Assembly (NCBI GenBank): GCA_030454085.1
Contig: JAKDJD010000010.1
Span: forward strand, 1 to 64,000
From: Kocuria sp.
GTDB lineage: Bacteria > Actinomycetota > Actinomycetes > Actinomycetales > Micrococcaceae
Direction: 5' to 3'
Length of the DNA: 64,000 bases
The notes under the pieces were generated by a model that saw only the letters and a program-made list of their open reading frames with translations, was not told the DNA's origin and did not search any database. How positions within the stretch are numbered: position 1 is the stretch's first letter; each line of letters starts with the position of its first letter. Positions 53,312-61,345 of the stretch are shown here, piece by piece. The position numbers and the translations under genes were made by a program.

Positions 53312-54748
53312 GTGGCCGTCTCAGCATCGGGGGCCTCGCGCCTCCGTCGATGGCTGGACGACGACGAGCACCCGAACTGGAAGCGTCCTGGTCCGAGCCG
53401 GCGCCAGATGCGCAACGACGTCGTGCTGGCCTTTGTGCTCGCGATCGCGGGAATCGCGAGTCTCGTGCTCATGTCGAGTTATGGTCTGGTCGCCGGCGGC
53501 GGCCCCCTGGGCCTTCCGGAATACCTGGCCGCGGGAGGCGCACCGCTGACGCTGATGCTTCGGCGTCGGTTTCCGCTGAGTACCCTGATCGCCTCCAGCG
53601 CGGTCTTCGTTCCGCTGTTCTACACCTCGTTCTCGGTCTCATTGTCCGTGGTGTTCCAGGCCAGCTACTTCGTGGCCATTTACACCGCGGTGGCCTGGGC
53701 GGTCCGCCGGCGCGCCACCTGGATCACCCTCCTGGTCATTACGATCATCTACACGTCGTGGCTGGTGCTCACGTGGGCCGCTTCCCCAGAAATCCTGGAA
53801 GAGCTCCAAGGCAACCTCGGGGAGTCCGCCGGTCCCATCAACCCCGTGGTCGCGTACACGATCTATTCGACGTTGCTCAACCTCGCGTACTTGTGTGGCG
53901 CGGCGGCTTTCGGACGCGGAGCCTGGCGCGCGGCCCTGCGGCGGAACCGACTCGAGCACCAGGCCCGGACCATCCGCGATCAAGCTCAACGCCTCGCGCA
54001 GAATGCCGTGGTGGAGGAAAGAGTGCGTCTGGCCCGGGATCTGCACGACTCGATCGGTCACCACTTCACCGGGGTCGGGCTCCAAGCGGGCGGCGCCCGC
54101 CGGATTCTGGCGGCGTGCGACGAGGGGACGGAGGTCCGGCTCGGCCCCGCGCAGGCGGGTCTGGTCCGTGAGGCCATGACGGCCATCGAAACCAGCACCC
54201 GAGAAGGGATCGGTGAACTCCAAACGGTCCTCAGACTGCTGCGAGACCCGGATGAGGCCGAGTCCGTGACCGGGGGACCGAGCGGGAGGACGAAGACCAT
54301 CCAGGATCTTCCCGAGCTCGTGGCCGGCTACGAGCGCATGGGACTCAGCGCACGGTTGTCGGTTTCGGCCCAGGACCGTGCCCACCTCGACCATCTCGGC
54401 GAATCCCTCCCCACGGTCTACCATCATGGCGTCTACCGGATGGTCGAAGAATCACTGACGAACGTCCTCAAGCATTCGGACGCCAGCGAAGCCCAGGTGC
54501 ATCTGACCGTGAACGAAGAAACCGAGGAACTCCTGATCGATGTCGTCGAGCACGGCAACCCGGTGTCGCACGCGGACGAGGACGTGGTCCCGAGCACCGG
54601 ATCGGGACTTCGCGGGATGCAGGAACGCGCGTCGGTGCTCGGAGGGCGCGTCGAGAGCTCATCGCTGTTCCCCTGGCCGGGATGGAGAACCAAACTGGCG
54701 CTTCCCCTGCCCACCGACCAGCTTTCCCCGCGGAAGGACACCGTATGA
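53312..54748 (+). CDS. Sensor histidine kinase (NarL/DesK type)
   Basis: The 478-residue membrane kinase has an N-terminal sensor of about 5-6 membrane helices (about 35-215) with no extracellular domain, so the signal is probably sensed in or near the membrane. A HisKA_3 dimerisation region has the phospho-acceptor His245 in ARDLHDSIGHH, and the HATPase_c domain includes NVLKHSDA and GSGLRGMQERA. GTG 53312 follows GGGGG. Its stop overlaps the response regulator start by 4 bases. The stimulus is unknown. Confidence 0.92.
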   Translation: MAVSASGASRLRRWLDDDEHPNWKRPGPSRRQMRNDVVLAFVLAIAGIASLVLMSSYGLVAGGGPLGLPEYLAAGGAPLTLMLRRRFPLSTLIASSAVFVPLFYTSFSVSLSVVFQASYFVAIYTAVAWAVRRRATWITLLVITIIYTSWLVLTWAASPEILEELQGNLGESAGPINPVVAYTIYSTLLNLAYLCGAAAFGRGAWRAALRRNRLEHQARTIRDQAQRLAQNAVVEERVRLARDLHDSIGHHFTGVGLQAGGARRILAACDEGTEVRLGPAQAGLVREAMTAIETSTREGIGELQTVLRLLRDPDEAESVTGGPSGRTKTIQDLPELVAGYERMGLSARLSVSAQDRAHLDHLGESLPTVYHHGVYRMVEESLTNVLKHSDASEAQVHLTVNEETEELLIDVVEHGNPVSHADEDVVPSTGSGLRGMQERASVLGGRVESSSLFPWPGWRTKLALPLPTDQLSPRKDTV

Positions 54749-55479
54749 CTTCGCCGCTACGTGTATTCCTCGTCGACGACCAACACATGGTTCGCTCGGG
54801 GTTCTCCATGGTCCTCTCCGTGGAACCCGGAATCGACGTCGTCGGGGAAGCCCCGAACGCCGCGGATGCGCTGGAAAATCTGCGGCGCGAACCGGCCGAC
54901 GTCGTGCTCATGGACATCCAGATGCCCGGCATGAGTGGTCTCACCGCGACACGCCACGTCGTGGACGAAGGGCTCGGGAAGGTCATCATGCTCACGACCT
55001 TTGACCGGTCGGATTACCTCTTCGGGGCCCTCGAGGCGGGTGCGAGCGGGTTCCTGCTCAAGACCGCCAGTGCGGAGGACCTCGTGACCGCGATCGAAGC
55101 GGTCGCCGACGGGCAGGCGCTGCTGAGTCCGGAAGTCACGTTGCCGCTGATCCGGCGCATCGTGGATCAGAACATGACACACGCCGATGGACACGGGGAA
55201 GGTCTCGCGGACGCCGAGGACAGCACCAACGCCGGGTCTTTCCCCGCACCGCTGTCGAACGACGACCTCGCCGTGCTCGAGACTCTCTCGGAGCGCGAGA
55301 AGGAAGTCCTGGCCCTGATGGCCGAAGGAAAGACGAACGGTGAGATCGCGGACCAGCTGTTCCTGGGGCTGGCGACGATCAAGACCCATGTCTCCCGCAT
55401 TTTCGCGAAGACCTCCAGCCGCGACCGGGTGCAGGCCGTGATCTTCGCCTACCGGACGGGTATCGCCCGACCGGTCTGA
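54745..55479 (+). CDS. NarL/LuxR-type response regulator
   Basis: The 244-residue protein has an N-terminal receiver domain with DD at 11-12, phospho-acceptor Asp57 in LMDIQMPG and Lys in the KTAS segment, then a LuxR helix-turn-helix (about 180-240, [15 protein letters not shown]...[15 protein letters not shown]). Residues about 130-180 are a variable acidic linker. It is coupled to the kinase by an ATGA overlap, so the two form a cognate pair. Target genes are not visible. Confidence 0.94.
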   Translation: MTSPLRVFLVDDQHMVRSGFSMVLSVEPGIDVVGEAPNAADALENLRREPADVVLMDIQMPGMSGLTATRHVVDEGLGKVIMLTTFDRSDYLFGALEAGASGFLLKTASAEDLVTAIEAVADGQALLSPEVTLPLIRRIVDQNMTHADGHGEGLADAEDSTNAGSFPAPLSNDDLAVLETLSEREKEVLALMAEGKTNGEIADQLFLGLATIKTHVSRIFAKTSSRDRVQAVIFAYRTGIARPV

Positions 55480-55691
55480 TCCCGCTCTCGCGGCGTGACG
55501 CACACGACGCACGAACCGGGGAGCGGTGCTGGTCATCATTGCACGGCTCTGGCATACTTGGTGGGTACTCGATGTGCGTGGCCCCTCTCACCGCGCAGCA
55601 TTTGGTCCGCAGGTTCCTCACCGACAACCCCGCCCCACGGGTGTATCCGAGTGGGAACCGACCTTGTATAGATACAGGAGAGTCCACACAA

Positions 55692-56129
55692 GTGGCTGTA
55701 AAGATTCGTCTGAAGCGTCTGGGCAAGATTCGCGATCCCCGTTACCGCATCGTCGTCGCCGATTCCCGCACCAAGCGGGATGGCCGTGCGATCGAGGAGA
55801 TCGGCATCTACCAGCCGACCGAGAACCCTTCGCTGGTCGAGCTCAATTCCGAGCGCGCCCAGTACTGGCTGTCCGTCGGCGCCCAGCCGACCGAACAGGT
55901 TCTGGCACTGCTCAAGCTGACCGGTGACTGGGCCAAGTTCAAGGGCGAGGGCTCGACCGAATCGACCGTTAAGCCGGTCGAGGGCAAGCCCGAGTTCCAG
56001 GTCCCGGAGAAGGATTCCGTGGTCATCCCCGAGGCCATCACTCCCAAGAGCGAGGAGAAGGCCCCGGCCGCCGAATCTTCCGAGGAGAAGGCCGAAGAGG
56101 CCGAGACCTCCGAAGAGTCTGCCGAGTAA
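55692..56129 (+). CDS. rpsP: Ribosomal protein bS16
   Basis: This is a small-subunit assembly protein. Residues 1-85 form the normal S16 domain ([26 protein letters not shown]). A C-terminal extension of about 55 residues (about 90-145) is Glu/Ala/Ser-rich and of low complexity, giving 145 residues against about 80-90 in E. coli; such tails are frequent in actinobacteria. GTG 55692 has GGAG about 11 bases upstream. It is the first gene of the rpsP-khpA-rimM-trmD-rplS series. Confidence 0.95.
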   Translation: MAVKIRLKRLGKIRDPRYRIVVADSRTKRDGRAIEEIGIYQPTENPSLVELNSERAQYWLSVGAQPTEQVLALLKLTGDWAKFKGEGSTESTVKPVEGKPEFQVPEKDSVVIPEAITPKSEEKAPAAESSEEKAEEAETSEESAE

Positions 56130-56131
56130 TT

Positions 56132-56374
56132 ATGCTTTCCGAAGCTGTGGAGCACCTCGTCCGTGGAATCGTCGATCATCCCGACGACGTCCAGGTTCGT
56201 TCGCGGTCCGGCCGTCGTGGCCAGACCCTCGAGGTCCGGGTCAACCCGGAAGATCTCGGTCGCGTCATCGGACGTGGCGGTCGGACCGCGAAATCGGTAC
56301 GGACCGTTATCGGTGCCCTGGCTGACGGCGAACAGGTGAGGGTCGATGTGATCGACACCGATCGTCGTCGATAG
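56132..56374 (+). CDS. khpA: KH-domain RNA-binding protein KhpA
   Basis: The 80-residue single KH-domain protein has the RNA-contact loop IGRGG in GRVIGRGGRTAKSVRT. KhpA proteins pair with KhpB/Jag in Gram-positives and bind many RNAs. It starts 2 bases after rpsP. A strong terminator-like hairpin follows 26 bases after its stop. Confidence 0.92.
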   Translation: MLSEAVEHLVRGIVDHPDDVQVRSRSGRRGQTLEVRVNPEDLGRVIGRGGRTAKSVRTVIGALADGEQVRVDVIDTDRRR

Positions 56375-56400
56375 CAGGCGCGGCGGTATGATGCCGTGAC

Positions 56401-56446
56401 AACAGGCCCGTTCCCACCCCGTGGTGGGAGCGGGCCTGTTATATTT
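56401..56446 (+). terminator. Terminator-like hairpin between khpA and rimM
   Basis: Eighteen-base arms (56401-56418 and 56423-56440, cores AACAGGCCCG and CGGGCCTGTT) with one T-G wobble and a 4-base loop are followed by TATATTT. It would end or attenuate transcription within the otherwise conserved rpsP-trmD cluster. rimM starts 50 bases later with its own ribosome site. Confidence 0.8.
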
Positions 56447-56496
56447 CCGGTGTACGGTACGGGTCCTTTCGGCCCGTCAGAAAGGAGTCGAACCCG

Positions 56497-57087
56497 GTGC
56501 AGGTCCAGGTCGCAAGAATCGGCAAACCCCATGGGATCAAAGGGGAAGTCACGGTCCAGCTCTATACGGACGATCCCTCGACTCGGTTGGTGAGCGGAGC
56601 CACCCTGCGGATCGAACCTTCCACGCCACTGGCACCCTCGGGGCAGGTGCGCATCAGGTCGGCCCGGTGGAACAAGAACATCCTGGTCCTGGCGCTGGAT
56701 GAAGTGACCACTCGCAACGATGCCGAAGCACTGCGGAACCACACGCTCGTAACGGACACCGAAGAGGTGGAGGACACCGAAGGCTACTACGAGCACGAGC
56801 TCATAGGCCTCGACGTCTACTCCGTACCGAGCCCGGATGTCACCGAACTGACGCATCGCATCGGCCGCGTCACCGGACTGACCACCGGCTCCACGCAGGA
56901 TCTCCTGGCGGTGGAACTCGACAACGGTACCGAATCCCTGATTCCTTTCGTCGAGGAACTCGTTCCGGATGTGGACCTGGACCAGGGATTCGTGGTGGTC
57001 TGTCCGCCTCCCGGCCTCCTCGAACTGAACGCCGAGGCCGACGTCGAGACCGACACCGATGCCTCAGGCCGAGGGAACACCGAATGA
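56497..57087 (+). CDS. rimM: Ribosome maturation factor RimM
   Basis: It assists 30S head assembly and binds uS19. The 196-residue protein has an N-terminal beta barrel ([15 protein letters not shown] at 3-17) and a C-terminal PRC-like barrel (about 98-180). AAAGGAG lies 14 bases before GTG 56497. The C-terminal tail is acidic. Its stop overlaps the trmD start by 4 bases. Confidence 0.94.
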   Translation: MQVQVARIGKPHGIKGEVTVQLYTDDPSTRLVSGATLRIEPSTPLAPSGQVRIRSARWNKNILVLALDEVTTRNDAEALRNHTLVTDTEEVEDTEGYYEHELIGLDVYSVPSPDVTELTHRIGRVTGLTTGSTQDLLAVELDNGTESLIPFVEELVPDVDLDQGFVVVCPPPGLLELNAEADVETDTDASGRGNTE

Positions 57088-57911
57088 GACCGCGTTACGA
57101 CGTCCTGTCGATCTTTCCCGAGTACTTGCAGCCCCTGGAACTCTCGCTCATCGGCAAGGCCAGAAAATCTGGTCTCCTCCGCCTTTCCGTGACCGATCTT
57201 CGCGACTTCACGACGGATCGGCACCGGACCGTGGACGATACCCCGTACGGGGGCGGTGCGGGCATGGTCATGAAAGCCGAACCGTGGGCGCAGGCCCTCG
57301 AATCCGTTCTTGAGGCTCGTGGGGACGCGGACGTCCCGGACGAGTCCTCTTCCGAAGAGGACGGGGCGCACGACCCGCGTCCGCTGCTCGTGGTTCCGTC
57401 TCCCGCGGGCAACGTTTTCACCCAGCGCACCGCCGAGGCTTTCGCGCAGGAACGGCACATCGTTTTCGCCTGCGGTCGTTACGAGGGCATCGACGAGAGA
57501 GTTCTGGACTGGGCCGGGGAGAGGTTCCGCGTCCTGCCCGTGAGCCTGGGAGATTATGTGCTCAACGGCGGGGAAGTGGCCGTCATGGCCATGATCGAAG
57601 CCACCGCGCGGCTGCTACCCGGCGTCATCGGCAACCCCGAATCGTTGGTCGAAGAGTCGCATTCCGACGGTCTGCTCGAGTACCCGGTCTACACCAAGCC
57701 GGCGGTGTGGCGTGACCGGGCGGTCCCGGACGTTCTCCTGTCCGGAAACCACGCGGTCATTGCGCGCGCAAGGAGGGACTGGCAGGTCGAGCGGACCGCC
57801 CGGCGTCGTCCCGACCTGATCGAGGCCCTGGACGAGTCTGCCCTGAACGCGCGAGACCGTTGCGTCCTCGACGCCGCATGGTCCGAAGGTGACCAGGACA
57901 ATATCGAATAG
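57084..57911 (+). CDS. trmD: tRNA (guanine37-N1)-methyltransferase
   Basis: This 275-residue SPOUT-class enzyme methylates G37 next to the anticodon. The N-terminal part has [11 protein letters not shown] and [11 protein letters not shown]. The knot region is [13 protein letters not shown] (about 131-143) followed by [14 protein letters not shown] Glu/Asp-rich insertion (about 82-95) is unusual in E. coli but seen in actinobacterial forms. It is translationally coupled to rimM by ATGA. Confidence 0.95.
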   Translation: MRPRYDVLSIFPEYLQPLELSLIGKARKSGLLRLSVTDLRDFTTDRHRTVDDTPYGGGAGMVMKAEPWAQALESVLEARGDADVPDESSSEEDGAHDPRPLLVVPSPAGNVFTQRTAEAFAQERHIVFACGRYEGIDERVLDWAGERFRVLPVSLGDYVLNGGEVAVMAMIEATARLLPGVIGNPESLVEESHSDGLLEYPVYTKPAVWRDRAVPDVLLSGNHAVIARARRDWQVERTARRRPDLIEALDESALNARDRCVLDAAWSEGDQDNIE

Positions 57912-57948
57912 TTCGCGACGCCGCCCGATTCTGTGGAAGTTGCACCCG

Positions 57949-58151
57949 CGGTGTGGCAAAATAAGAAATCGCGCCGTGTTCGGGCACGCCCCTGCCGCAG
58001 GGGGAAGAGCGACCAAACGGACACAGGCACCGGGACACCAATCCTGTCCCGGCTGAAACACCACTTCGGAAGCATTCTCGGCACACGTCGGGAGCCTCCG
58101 TCGCAGCAATCGGCCAGTGGCCTGCGGCATTGACCGAGGAGAAAAATCGTC
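57949..58151 (+). promoter_or_regulatory. Structured 5' leader of rplS
   Basis: The 240-base trmD-rplS gap holds a plausible promoter (TTGCAC near 57949, TAAGAA about 16 bases on, around 57971). Three hairpins follow: CCCCTG/CAGGGG (about 57990-58004), the perfect CCGGGACA/TGTCCCGG (about 58031-58053), and GGCC/GGCC near 58112-58122. GAGGAG precedes the ATG. The layout suggests a structured leader, perhaps with feedback control, but no known motif is recognised. Confidence 0.45.
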
Positions 58152-58502
58152 ATGCAGACTCTGGATTTCATCGACCAGAAGAACCTCCGCACGGACATCC
58201 CTGACTTCGGCCCGGGTGACACGCTGGACGTTCACGTCAACATCACCGAGGGCAACCGCTCCCGTGTTCAGGTCTTCCGCGGCTTCGTGGTTGGCCGACA
58301 GGGGGCGGGCGTCCGCGAGACCTTCACGGTGCGCAAGATTTCCTTCGGTGTCGGCGTCGAGCGTACGTTCCCGTTGCATTCCCCGATCTTCGACAAGATC
58401 GAGGTTCGTGCTCGCGGTGACGTTCGTCGCGCCAAGCTGTACTACATGCGCGATCGCCACGGCAAGGCCGCTCGCATCCGCGAGAAGCGCGAATCCGCAT
58501 AA
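58152..58502 (+). CDS. rplS: Ribosomal protein bL19
   Basis: The 116-residue large-subunit protein lies at the 30S-50S interface. Conserved [28 protein letters not shown] and the C-terminal [10 protein letters not shown] are visible. ATG 58152 follows GAGGAG. The signal peptidase gene starts 5 bases after the stop. Confidence 0.96.
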   Translation: MQTLDFIDQKNLRTDIPDFGPGDTLDVHVNITEGNRSRVQVFRGFVVGRQGAGVRETFTVRKISFGVGVERTFPLHSPIFDKIEVRARGDVRRAKLYYMRDRHGKAARIREKRESA

Positions 58503-58507
58503 GGTTC

Positions 58508-59173
58508 TTGACGAACTCGTCGCAGGCCGCCCCGGCGGCCTCGGACACCAAGCGCCGGCTCCCTCCGAGGAGCCGGCGCTTGGTCGTGGTGGCCCTTGCC
58601 ATCGCGGTGCTGATCGTGATTCTGGTGCGCAGTCTCGTGCTGGAAATCTTCTACATACCTTCGGGCTCCATGGATCCGACCCTGCGCAACCACGACCGGG
58701 TCGCCGTCTGGCGACCGGGAGCCGATGACCCTCGGCGAGGCGACGTCGTCGTCTTCGACGGGAAAGGGTCGCTTGCCCCATATGATTCCGGCGCCAACTG
58801 GCTGACCGAAACCGTGTCCGACCTCGGTTCGTGGCTCGGTCTGGGAACCCGGCAAGGTGTGTACGTCAAAAGGGTGATCGGGGTTGCTGGGGACCACGTC
58901 ACGTGTTGCAGTGCTGACGGTCGGATCACCGTCAACGGAGAGCCGTTGAATGAGCCCTACATTGCGCCGGGCGACAAGCCCTCCGAAACCCCGTTCGACG
59001 TCGTCGTCCCGGACGGCCGCATGTGGGTCATGGGTGACCATCGGTCGGATTCGGTGGACTCGAGGTCCTTGATCGGGTCGCCTGGCGGCGGGCTCATCAG
59101 GACGAACAAAATTATCGGCAGGCCGGTGGCCGTGCTGTGGCCTCTGGACCGGATGACCAGAATTGACCGCTGA
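58508..59173 (+). CDS. lepB: Signal peptidase I, first copy
   Basis: It cleaves signal peptides on the outer face of the membrane. The 221-residue type I enzyme has a basic N-terminus (KRRLPPRSRR), one membrane helix (about 24-45), catalytic Ser54 in PSGSM and Lys121 in YVKRVIG, and the C-terminal box GDHRSDSVDSR. The start is TTG 58508 with AAGG close by; a later GTG near 58586 would remove the basic n-region and is less likely. Its first codons contain a perfect 13-base inverted repeat. A second copy follows 57 bases downstream. Confidence 0.92.
   Translation: MTNSSQAAPAASDTKRRLPPRSRRLVVVALAIAVLIVILVRSLVLEIFYIPSGSMDPTLRNHDRVAVWRPGADDPRRGDVVVFDGKGSLAPYDSGANWLTETVSDLGSWLGLGTRQGVYVKRVIGVAGDHVTCCSADGRITVNGEPLNEPYIAPGDKPSETPFDVVVPDGRMWVMGDHRSDSVDSRSLIGSPGGGLIRTNKIIGRPVAVLWPLDRMTRIDR
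58551..58582 (+). terminator. Terminator-like hairpin inside lepB (first copy) 5' coding
   Basis: Arms AAGCGCCGGCTCC (58551-58563) and GGAGCCGGCGCTT (58570-58582) pair perfectly across a 6-base loop. It lies 49 bases after the rplS stop but within codons 15-25 of the signal peptidase, which read as the basic n-region. No T tract follows. It may reduce read-through from rplS or hinder translation. Confidence 0.6.
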
Positions 59174-59230
59174 GGCGCTGATCGTCAGTAGACTGTTTCA
59201 GACCGAAGCACGTGAGAGAAGGACACTTCC

Positions 59231-60019
59231 ATGACACCAGGCCAGCATTCGGCATCGGGCGACTCAGCGGACGGCACCGTGGATCCGGCGTCGTCGTCCT
59301 CGCGTGCCTCGCGGCGCAAAAAACCCCAGGAAGAACCTCAGGGTCTGTGGCCCAAGGTCAAGGAAGTTCTTCTGGTCATCGTTTACGCACTGATCATCGC
59401 GTTCCTGGTCAAAACATTTCTGGTCAGAGGGTTCTATATTCCCTCGGGCTCGATGGAGAACACCCTGCAGCTCAATGACAGGATCTTCGTCAACGTCGCG
59501 GGCAACTATTTCAAGGACCCGGATCGCGGCGACATCGTGGTCTTCAAGGACTCCCAGCACTGGATCCCAGAGAACCAAAATCCTGCGAGCACCAATCCCG
59601 TGCGCGAAGCGCTGTCCTTCGTGGGCGTGCTTCCGGACTCCTCCCAGAATTACCTCATTAAACGCGTGATCGGTAAGGGCGGCGACCACGTGAGCTGTTG
59701 CTCGTCCGACGGCAAGGTTCAGGTCAACGGCAAGTCCATCGACGAGTCTTCGTATCTGTATCCCGACGCGAAGCCTTCGGATTTCCCCTTCGACGTGACG
59801 GTCCCGGACAACCAGTACTTCGTCATGGGCGACCACCGCAATGCCTCGGCCGACTCCCGGTACCACATTGCCGAGGGCAATGAATTCGTGAAGAACAAGG
59901 ACATCGAGGGCAGGGCATCCACGATCGCCTGGCCCATCAGCCGGTGGACGTGGCTCAGTTCGCCGGAGGACGTCTTCGGCGACATCCCCAGCCCCGAGGC
60001 CAGCCACAGCGGTCAGTGA
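59231..60019 (+). CDS. lepB: Signal peptidase I, second copy
   Basis: This 262-residue type I enzyme is a paralog of the preceding gene and longer by an N-terminal Ser-rich stretch and an insert near 108-140. One membrane helix lies at about 45-64, catalytic Ser74 in PSGSM, Lys144 in YLIKRVIGKG and the C-terminal GDHRNASADSR box. AAGGA lies before ATG 59231. Its stop overlaps the rnhB start by one base (TGATG). Tandem lepB genes are common in high-GC Gram-positives and may differ in substrates or timing. Confidence 0.94.
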   Translation: MTPGQHSASGDSADGTVDPASSSSRASRRKKPQEEPQGLWPKVKEVLLVIVYALIIAFLVKTFLVRGFYIPSGSMENTLQLNDRIFVNVAGNYFKDPDRGDIVVFKDSQHWIPENQNPASTNPVREALSFVGVLPDSSQNYLIKRVIGKGGDHVSCCSSDGKVQVNGKSIDESSYLYPDAKPSDFPFDVTVPDNQYFVMGDHRNASADSRYHIAEGNEFVKNKDIEGRASTIAWPISRWTWLSSPEDVFGDIPSPEASHSGQ

Positions 60020-60774
60020 TGCCTGACGACGTGACACGCACGACGAGCGACCTGACCGTCGAGCAAGGGCTTTTTGAACGCGGATTCGCGGGCGTCGTCG
60101 GTATGGACGAAGTCGGACGCGGGGCGTTGGCCGGTCCCGTGACCGTCGGGGCCAGCTGGGTTCCCGCATCCGCCACTCTCGAGGTCCCAGGGCTGACCGA
60201 TAGCAAAGCCCTGACGCCTTCGCGGCGCGAGGCCATGGTTCCGGAGATCCTCGAGTGGGTCCAGGTCGCCACCGGGTCGGCCTCACCGTCGGAAATCGAT
60301 GCCCTCGGGATGACCCAAGCCCTGCGGCTTGCAGGCTTACGAGCCATCCAGGCGTTGGCATCGAGGGTCGGAGAACCCCTCGTCGAATCCTCGGCCGTCC
60401 TCCTGGACGGCAAGCACGATTGGCTGACCCGTGTACCGGACCTGTTGTCCCTGGCCGACCCCGACCCGGTGGACCGGCTCCTGAACGGATCGGGCCGGTC
60501 CTGGGATCTGCCGGTGACGATGCAGATCAAGGGCGATGATCGGTGCGCGAGTATCGCCGCGGCCAGTGTGGTTGCCAAGGTCGAACGTGACGCCGAAATG
60601 ATCGAATTGGCGTCGGACCATCCTGCGTACGGTTGGACCGGCAACAAGGGATACGGATCCGAGCCGCACCGGAAGGCTTTGTCGGCTCAGGGGCCGTGCC
60701 CCCTTCACCGTCTCTCCTGGTCCCTGGGCGCTTCTCCTGACATGGTCGCCCGCGCTTGGGCATTGCGGGGCTGA
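60019..60774 (+). CDS. rnhB: Ribonuclease HII
   Basis: It removes RNA from RNA-DNA hybrids and single ribonucleotides from DNA. The 251-residue protein has the acidic active site Asp30-Glu31 in GMDEVGRG and Asp130 in LLDGKHDW, with the conserved DSKALTPSRR and IAAASVVAKVERD. ATG 60019 overlaps the signal peptidase stop by one base. In mycobacteria a DUF2469 gene follows; here 199 bases without a gene precede yraN. Confidence 0.95.
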   Translation: MPDDVTRTTSDLTVEQGLFERGFAGVVGMDEVGRGALAGPVTVGASWVPASATLEVPGLTDSKALTPSRREAMVPEILEWVQVATGSASPSEIDALGMTQALRLAGLRAIQALASRVGEPLVESSAVLLDGKHDWLTRVPDLLSLADPDPVDRLLNGSGRSWDLPVTMQIKGDDRCASIAAASVVAKVERDAEMIELASDHPAYGWTGNKGYGSEPHRKALSAQGPCPLHRLSWSLGASPDMVARAWALRG

Positions 60775-60973
60775 TCTCCCCGATTCGGTGATTCTCGAGT
60801 GGAGCAGACGCCCTGGTGAGGCGCTCCGGGTCCGCGCACTCTCCGAACGGTTGGTCCACTGCGCGTCACGTTGTGGCCGTTTACCGGCCCCTGTCCACAC
60901 CTGTGCGGCGTACCGGGCATCGGGCTCTGGCCCATGCCGACTCCAGATGCACTCTTGCATCAGGAGGTACACC

Positions 60974-61345
60974 ATGAATTCACGAGCAGCGACCGGCAGG
61001 TGGGGAGAAGACCTGGCCGCCGTGGTCATGCAAGTCCGTGGGTGGAGCATTCTGCACCGGAATTGGCGCCCGAATTCGGCCGCCCATGGGCTGCGTGGAG
61101 AGCTGGACATCATTGCGCGGGAGAACAACTTCTATGTGGCCTGCGAGGTCAAGACTCGGTCCACCTTGGCCTTCGGGCATCCGTTGGAGTCCATCGATGA
61201 GAGCAAGGCTCGTCGCCTGTGCCTCTTGGCCAATGCATGGGCCGTGGAGGAAGGGATTCCGCCCTCGACGATGAGGATCGATGCCATCGCGGTGATCGGC
61301 GAGCCGAACACGTTTTCCTTCGAACACCGCCGCGGTGTCCTCTGA
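60974..61345 (+). CDS. YraN/UPF0102 family nuclease-like protein
   Basis: This 123-residue protein has the restriction-endonuclease-like fold pattern: GELDIIARE (Glu43, Asp45) and CEVKTR (Glu58, Lys60). The family sits next to comM and dprA in many bacteria and has been proposed to act in DNA processing; its activity is unproven. AGGAGG lies 6 bases before ATG 60974, the strongest ribosome site in this region. Its stop overlaps the comM start by one base. Confidence 0.9.
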   Translation: MNSRAATGRWGEDLAAVVMQVRGWSILHRNWRPNSAAHGLRGELDIIARENNFYVACEVKTRSTLAFGHPLESIDESKARRLCLLANAWAVEEGIPPSTMRIDAIAVIGEPNTFSFEHRRGVL

